Assembly (NCBI GenBank): GCA_030737835.1
Contig: JAUJYN010000012.1
Coordinates: forward strand, 9,774,618 to 9,838,617
Direction: 5' to 3'
Source: Acorus gramineus
Taxonomy: Eukaryota > Streptophyta > Magnoliopsida > Acorales > Acoraceae
Length of the DNA stretch: 64,000 nucleotides
Part shown: piece after piece, positions 58,877-64,000 of the stretch
How positions within the stretch are numbered: the first letter of the stretch is position 1
Layout of the letters: every line of letters begins with the position of its first letter
Program-made: the position numbers and the translations under genes
The notes under the pieces: model-generated
Databases searched by the model: none
What the model was told of the DNA's origin: nothing
What the model saw: only the letters and a program-made list of their open reading frames with translations

Positions 58877-59753
58877 AGGAGGGAAAGAGTAGTACTGCAG
58901 AACTACTGATCAGAATTGCAGTACTATTCCAACAAGGTATTGGAGATAATTAGAATGTTTGAATTCTGATTTTTCAATTGAGTGAATAAATAGTGAAAAT
59001 GTAATCTAATTAGATATATGTACATGAATGCACGCATTTATGTCCTGCTAAATAGTAAAATATTTGTATCTCATTTGCTGTATATGCATGTCTTTCTATT
59101 TTAACCATAAAGAATTATTCTCTCTTCAGCCTTCTATAAGTACTTACCAAGACTATAAAATCAATTATTTTGAGCTGATTAGTTGTGTACGTTTTTGAAA
59201 TAAATGGGTGATTAAATCGTTGGCCTTATTATACGCATCATTGGACAAATCAACACCTAATTATATAGATAGAAAGTTGTATTGCTAACAATATTTTTTT
59301 GGGTGTTTTGCATGTATACCATCCAAAAATATGCTATTTAATTTTATACTACTCTAAATAACATATTTATTTTTATACCATTGAAATATGTAGAATTTAT
59401 GCATATTTACCATCCTAGTTAACTTCCATCCAAATTTTCATTAAAACCGTTAAAATCTTGGAGAAAAAACTAAATTACCCTTATTTTATTTTTTTTGCAT
59501 ATTTAACCTTACCAAATACAATATTTATAAAAATAAAAAATCTTAATTTTAAAATGAAAATGATAAAAAAAATTTAATAAAACATGCGCAACAAATACAA
59601 TTGTCTTTATTTTCTATATTTGTCAAGGATATGATAAATGTAATTTGGGAAAAACCAAACATAATGATGTAATTGCAATCTTTTGTGTTTCAAGTTTTCC
59701 TTTTTTAAATATATCTAAATCCCATATTATTAAATGCGTACAATGTTTTATAT
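58877..59753. other. Upstream region of polygalacturonase copy 2, with a MULE-like arm
   Basis: A TATTTATT box-like stretch lies near 58984, about 110 bases above the proposed ATG. From about 59296 (TTTTGGGTGTTTTGCATGTA, TACCATCCAAAAATATG) the sequence is similar, in inverse, to about 60880-60990 (GGAGGGGTGTATATGCCAAA), suggesting terminal repeats of a larger element that would span 59.3-61.0 kb. No supported gene. Confidence 0.35.
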
Positions 59754-59963
59754 GGGTCCGTATTCTCTGCTTGTTTTTTCCTGCTTGTATCTTATTTGAC
59801 TTTTATTGTGGGATTGCCACATCATCACAATTAAAATCAAACGGTTATAAATATATCAAATCATGAATGGATACATGGATCCCTTTTATATGATGAATTT
59901 ATGACCGTCTAATTGATCAAATCAGATTACAAGTACAAAAAAATAAGCAGATGATCCAAACCC
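59754..59963. mobile_element. 210-bp MULE-type MITE, intact copy 2
   Basis: Flanked exactly by the 9-bp repeat GTTTTATAT (59745-59753 and 59964-59972). Same length, 210 bp, and same interior as the copy at 45301-45510. Right terminus ATCCAAACCC; the left has drifted to GGGTCCGTATTCTCTGCTTG. Confidence 0.8.
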
Positions 59964-60038
59964 GTTTTATATGTGTTTCTCAAATACAAGTAGCTACGGG
60001 CTTTGCTATGACTTTTTACTATCGTCCAACTATTTAGC

Positions 60039-60140
60039 AGCACCTTAGGATGGCATAGCCTTAACGTGAATGGCGAGGTTCAAACGAGGAAAGGCTTACG
60101 GTGGATACCTAGGCACCCAGAGACGAGGAAGGGCGTAGCA
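60039..60140 (+). pseudogene. Nuclear insertion of plastid DNA: 5' end of 23S rRNA
   Basis: The sequence from AGCACCTTAGGATGGCATAG through GGCGAGGTTCAAACGAGGAA to CCCAGAGACGAGGAAGGGCG matches, as I remember it, the end of the trnA-23S spacer and the first ~65 bases of plastid 23S rRNA, with a few changes in the spacer part. It stops at GTAGCA, after which the sequence is unrelated. A fragment this short cannot be a functional rRNA. Confidence 0.8.
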
Positions 60141-61379
60141 ACAAGGGCGGAACCAGGAATTAAAGCAAGGGGGGGGCAGAGGACCAAAAGAATTAGTAAG
60201 ATAAAAAAAAGGAATAATTATAGATATATAATAAATTAAGAAGAAATTAAAACAATTAGATAATGATCGAGTCCTTCAAGTAATGGTGATCAATTCATAT
60301 CAAAAGTTATTTTTTTACTTATTTTCTTGTATTTAATTATCAGAAATAATATATAGAAGATCTAAGAAAAATTTTGAAATCTCATTATTCTTATCACAAA
60401 AAATAGGAAAAATATGAGAAGACTCAATATAGTAATGATGAAAAATTAAAATAAATAAAAAATCACTAAAACATCTAAATTGGTGATTTTTCAACCACTC
60501 AAAATCATATACCAATATTCATGGGAAAACAAAACTTTTCACATTTCTTTTAAAAGAAGACACGACTCAAATCCTCAATGGGCGCTAATACACTCAATCT
60601 ATTTTGCAATCATATTTTCATTTGCAATGTCTAATACGATATATAAAATTGGCTAATGTAGTATATATTCAACTATTTTGGTATATGCTATTACATAAAA
60701 CATAATTAAAATATATCCATTTATTACATGGGAGCATGTATGTCATTTCTATAAAAGATTAATATACCTTATTACATGAGTATACATTTCAAAAAAATCA
60801 AATGTATACATACTAACAATGATGCAAACGACCATGTAACATTTTTTAAATTCAAACCACTCATTTCTTTTACGATTTTTTGCATATGTCCTTAAAAGAT
60901 ATCATTTAATAATATTGATGAGAATAGAATGTAAAGGGGGTATTTAATAATATAAGATTTTGGAGGGGTGTATATGCCAAAAACCATTTCATTAATCAAC
61001 AGTTCAGCACCCATACATTAATCTCTCGTTCACCCATCCCTTGATTCCGGACCAACCTACAAAAACGAAACGGTTGTCTTTTTAAATTTTGCATGTATTT
61101 GTAAACTTTTAAAATATTTGACAAATCCCCAATGTGTTGAAAAAATATAATGTTAATTTTGCTAAGGCCCAAGGACAGATTAATAGGCGTAAATCAGAAT
61201 TTGCCAATTTGTGGACGTTGAACCCACCCCAAACAAATTTTAGGTGAGTCTGGGTTGGATTTTTTTTTTTTTTTTTTGAGTTGGGATTTTAGTGGCCAAG
61301 TTCATGTCAAACAGGCTCAATATCAGCTTAGTAGGGTTAGTGGTAACTTGTCCATGTTTGATTTAAGAATTAAATTATT
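60141..61379. other. Spacer after the plastid insertion
   Basis: Begins with GGGCGGAACCAGGAATT and a G run, words common in plant repeats, then about 1.2 kb of AT-rich sequence with no supported gene. A possible MULE-like right arm ends near 60990. Confidence 0.35.
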
Positions 61380-61765
61380 TTGAGATTTATGACTGTTCTA
61401 GTATAAATAAAGATAAAATGATTTTGTATTTGGTTGTGTTTTGAATTATTTTTCTTAAGAAACGTAATAATAAAGTTTTTGTTGTTTGGATAAAATATGA
61501 ATAAAGTATGGATAAAGATTTATAAAAGATTAAAAAATGATTATAGTTGATTTGATAGTGGATCCACCACATATTCTTTTTGTTTGAATAACCTGGAATA
61601 ACTTAATTCTAATGGGTGGATGGAATCCATATACCACTTTATATCAGTTAATTCTGACATACAAATTCTCATTTATTTCACTTATCCAAACATCTATAAT
61701 GAGGTTATTCCGACTAATTCTAATTTATTCCAAACTTATTCTCTAACCAAACATGGGAATAAAGT
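61380..61765 (-). mobile_element. Harbinger-type MITE relative, reverse orientation
   Basis: The reverse complement follows the intact element at 30163-30615: ATTTGGTTGTGTTTTGAATT, TTTGTTGTTTGGxTAAAAT, ATAAAGxxTTATAAAAGA and a GTGGATCCACCACAT block in the corresponding order. Terminal sequence near 61745-61765 (ACCAAACATGGGAATAA) is decayed. Confidence 0.5.
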
Positions 61766-62718
61766 TTAGTTAAGATTTGAATATGTGAGATGATATTTGA
61801 ATCATTTGATTTATTTTTATTTAAAAACTTTCTTATAGTTCCATTTCGTTATTATTTCCCCTCACCCCCTCCTCTCATTTTCATGCCTATTAATTTTTAT
61901 CTAAAAACACATATTTGAAATAACATCATTTTGAAAAATCATATTTGGATCCAATTAAATTCTAATCTAAGCGTGAGCTCAAATTTAAACAAATTAGATT
62001 ACAATTGACCTACTCAGATTTTTGGGTTAGGTTGGATTAGATTTGGATTGACCTTCTTTCAATTTTGATTTAAATAAAAATTAATCTCTAATTTTATTGA
62101 TTACTCTCGAATTGCAAATTAAACCTTTCAGCGACGATTTCTGCATTGTGTCGGTACAAAGGTACAAGCCTTCATTTTGCAGCAATGGCATGTCTCACTG
62201 TAGTGTTCGAGAAACTTCTATGGCTATCTAAAGAAATATATAAATTTTCAAAAAAAAAAAACTATGGATCTACATTAGTGGATCCGTGATCTAAGTCTGT
62301 CTGTTGTCTAGAATACTGATACGAATACCAATATACATGTTACAAAAAATATTTGAATTCGATATATATTATAAAATTATATATGTTTGTCTTATATGTT
62401 GTTCAAATGACTCAGGATCAAATGAACATTTTTTTTAACTTAGGATCAAACGAACATTAAGATATGTGATCCATTATACGACATTGTTACTTAATTTCAC
62501 ACATACAAACGAGTTTAAAACTATGGATTTTCTTAATTTCTAGATCAATATGTGATCTTAAGAGAATCACTTGAGCCATGAAGACATGTAGATCAGTCTT
62601 GTTACATGATCCGTTCTCTTACACTCACAATACACACCCTCACTCACTAATCTCAAAATCACAAAAACACAATTTCCAGAAAATCAAAAGCAAACAAATG
62701 ATCACGGTTTTCGCCGAT
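61766..62718. other. Spacer downstream of polygalacturonase copy 3
   Basis: AT-rich, no supported gene. The last 150 bases should contain the 3' UTR of copy 3. Confidence 0.4.
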
Positions 62719-63945
62719 CTAATGAAGGCAAGAAACCGCCGGAGAGATGCTTCCTTGGATGCGTCCATGAACATTGAGACAGTACGACGTCGCTGGCTTC
62801 CCCGAAATCCCCGACGAGATGTTGATATCGTCCATGACAATCCCCGTGCAGCCCACGCTTAGGCTGCAGGCAAGGTTGATGGCCATTACACCACTCGCCG
62901 AGCCATGAAGGTTGCTGTACCTTACATTACTTATTTGCACCGCCGACGTCTTCATCATAGACAAAATTTCAATGTGTATCAGTTGCAACTTCAATAAGGA
63001 AAGTATATATTTCATTGCCAATTCAATTGATATACCTCATTTGCGCATTGTCCGCGTGGCCCATTGCAGTAGTACTGATCGATGATGATCGGATTGTAGA
63101 CTTGGTTGAAATGGATCTGCTCGAACAAAACGTTCCTTGCGTAACCAGAACCTCCCTACATTGCAACAGAGTATGAAATGCATGAGGTCTTATATATAGG
63201 AAGATTAGTTTATCTGTTTATGTTCAATTAAAATTTTAACCTTAATTTACCTGCCATGTCTTGATCCTTACACCATTTTGAGCGTTGCTAAAGTTGACGT
63301 AAGATACGTGCACTTGTTCGACGATACTGTGGGACTTACCTGCACCTAAGCTTCCAATGCTACAAAATTGAAAACCACAACTTATAAATGTATATCAGAA
63401 TGTGATGTTGGAAATGTAAACTTTAATACTTGATAGAAAACTTACCTTATGCCGTGTCCTGGTCCGCAAGCAAGATTGGTGACATTTACATCCACACTTC
63501 CCTGCCCAATAGCGACACAATCGTCTCCTATCAACATTATTGCATTATAACATGTATGAAATCAGAATCAACATATAGTTCAAATCAATTTAATGAATGG
63601 TATGATATGTTAATCACGCACCAGTGCCAATGAAAGAATTCTGAATTTTGACATGTTGGGTCTCCTGCGTGTACACTCCGTCGGTGTTGGGGCTGTCTCC
63701 TGGAGATACAATGTTGATCCCATCGATTGTTACGTAATTGCAAAAGCCGAGCGTCATGTGTTTCCCGGGGCTGTTAGTTAATGTCAAGCCACCGCCTATC
63801 TGAAAGTTGTTGCACCCAGAGACTGAAAGGATCTGTCACAATAAACCTTGTTATGTATGTATAAAAACCTTCTAAATTTTCAATTAAACCAAATATGGGT
63901 TATATATGTGAAGGTGGAACTTACATTGGGCAACGTCCCACAATT
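62719..63945 (-). CDS. Polygalacturonase (GH28), tandem copy 3, 5' end beyond window
   Basis: Seven exons are visible: 63925-63945, 63622-63832, 63446-63527, 63251-63359, 63036-63155, 62719-62949 (with the 21-base exon NCGTLPN first), and the remaining 5' exons lie past 64000. Motifs [28 protein letters not shown] and C-terminal TSAVQISNVRYSNLHG are kept; note that the window holds six exons in total for this copy, matching exons 5-10 of copy 2 base for base in length. The NTDG, DD and GHG active-site groups are intact. No disabling mutation was seen in the visible part. Predicted secreted pectin hydrolase. Confidence 0.87.
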
Positions 63946-64000
63946 CTGCAACCATAAGCAGAGTGAAATAGAAAGGTTAGAGAATATAGAAGTAATGTAT

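Noticed and set aside
60039-60140. Possible functional rRNA gene
   Set aside because: Only the first tens of bases of 23S rRNA are present and the sequence ends abruptly; it is an insertion of plastid DNA.

Overview
This is a stretch of nuclear DNA from a flowering plant. The genes have spliced GT-AG introns, there are organelle-targeted PPR and golgi sugar-transport genes, and AT-rich spacers are full of small non-autonomous DNA transposons. Several coding exons (PPR, nucleotide-sugar transporter, 5' exon of the GT14 gene) are much richer in GC than the spacers, which fits a monocot or an early-diverging angiosperm better than Arabidopsis; the species cannot be fixed from the sequence alone.

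Layout. 1-2 kb: a LINE-like 3' end and possibly the last exon of a gene lying to the left. 2.0-4.3 kb (minus): an intronless E+ class PPR protein. 5.4-10.0 kb: three PIF/Harbinger-type elements with TTA target duplications, two of them carrying GC-rich gene-like fragments. 12.1-15.9 kb (plus): a five-exon nitrate transporter of the NPF6.2/NRT1.4 type. 18.9-20.0 kb (minus): an intronless UDP-arabinofuranose-type nucleotide-sugar transporter. 20.3-35.3 kb: a gene-poor block of MULE, hAT, Harbinger and LTR remnants, including a hAT nested in a MULE-type element. 35.7-38.7 kb (plus): a four-exon GT14 glucuronosyltransferase-like gene. 39.9-40.8 kb: a truncated alkenal-reductase-type pseudogene. 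41.1-42.5 kb (minus): a five-exon DUF393/DCC protein. 47.9-49.9 kb (minus): a five-exon rhomboid protease. 51.1-64.0 kb (minus): three tandem GH28 polygalacturonase genes, the last cut by the window edge.

The genes are not an operon-like system. Three functions do bear on the cell wall: arabinofuranose-nucleotide import into the Golgi, glucuronosylation of arabinogalactan, and pectin hydrolysis, but clustering is probably coincidental apart from the tandem polygalacturonases. From memory of Arabidopsis, the rhomboid/DCC pair matches the neighbours At1g52580/At1g52590, and the PPR/nucleotide-sugar transporter pair matches At4g32430/At4g32390, so the window may preserve old gene order.

I found no convincing undescribed system. 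The most interesting material is the transposon biology (gene-fragment-carrying Harbinger elements, nested elements with exact target duplications, matched 210-bp MULE miniatures), a plastid 23S rRNA insertion, and a duplicated 3' splice site in the nitrate transporter. All exon coordinates were worked out by hand from reading frame, GT/AG sites and remembered family sequences.
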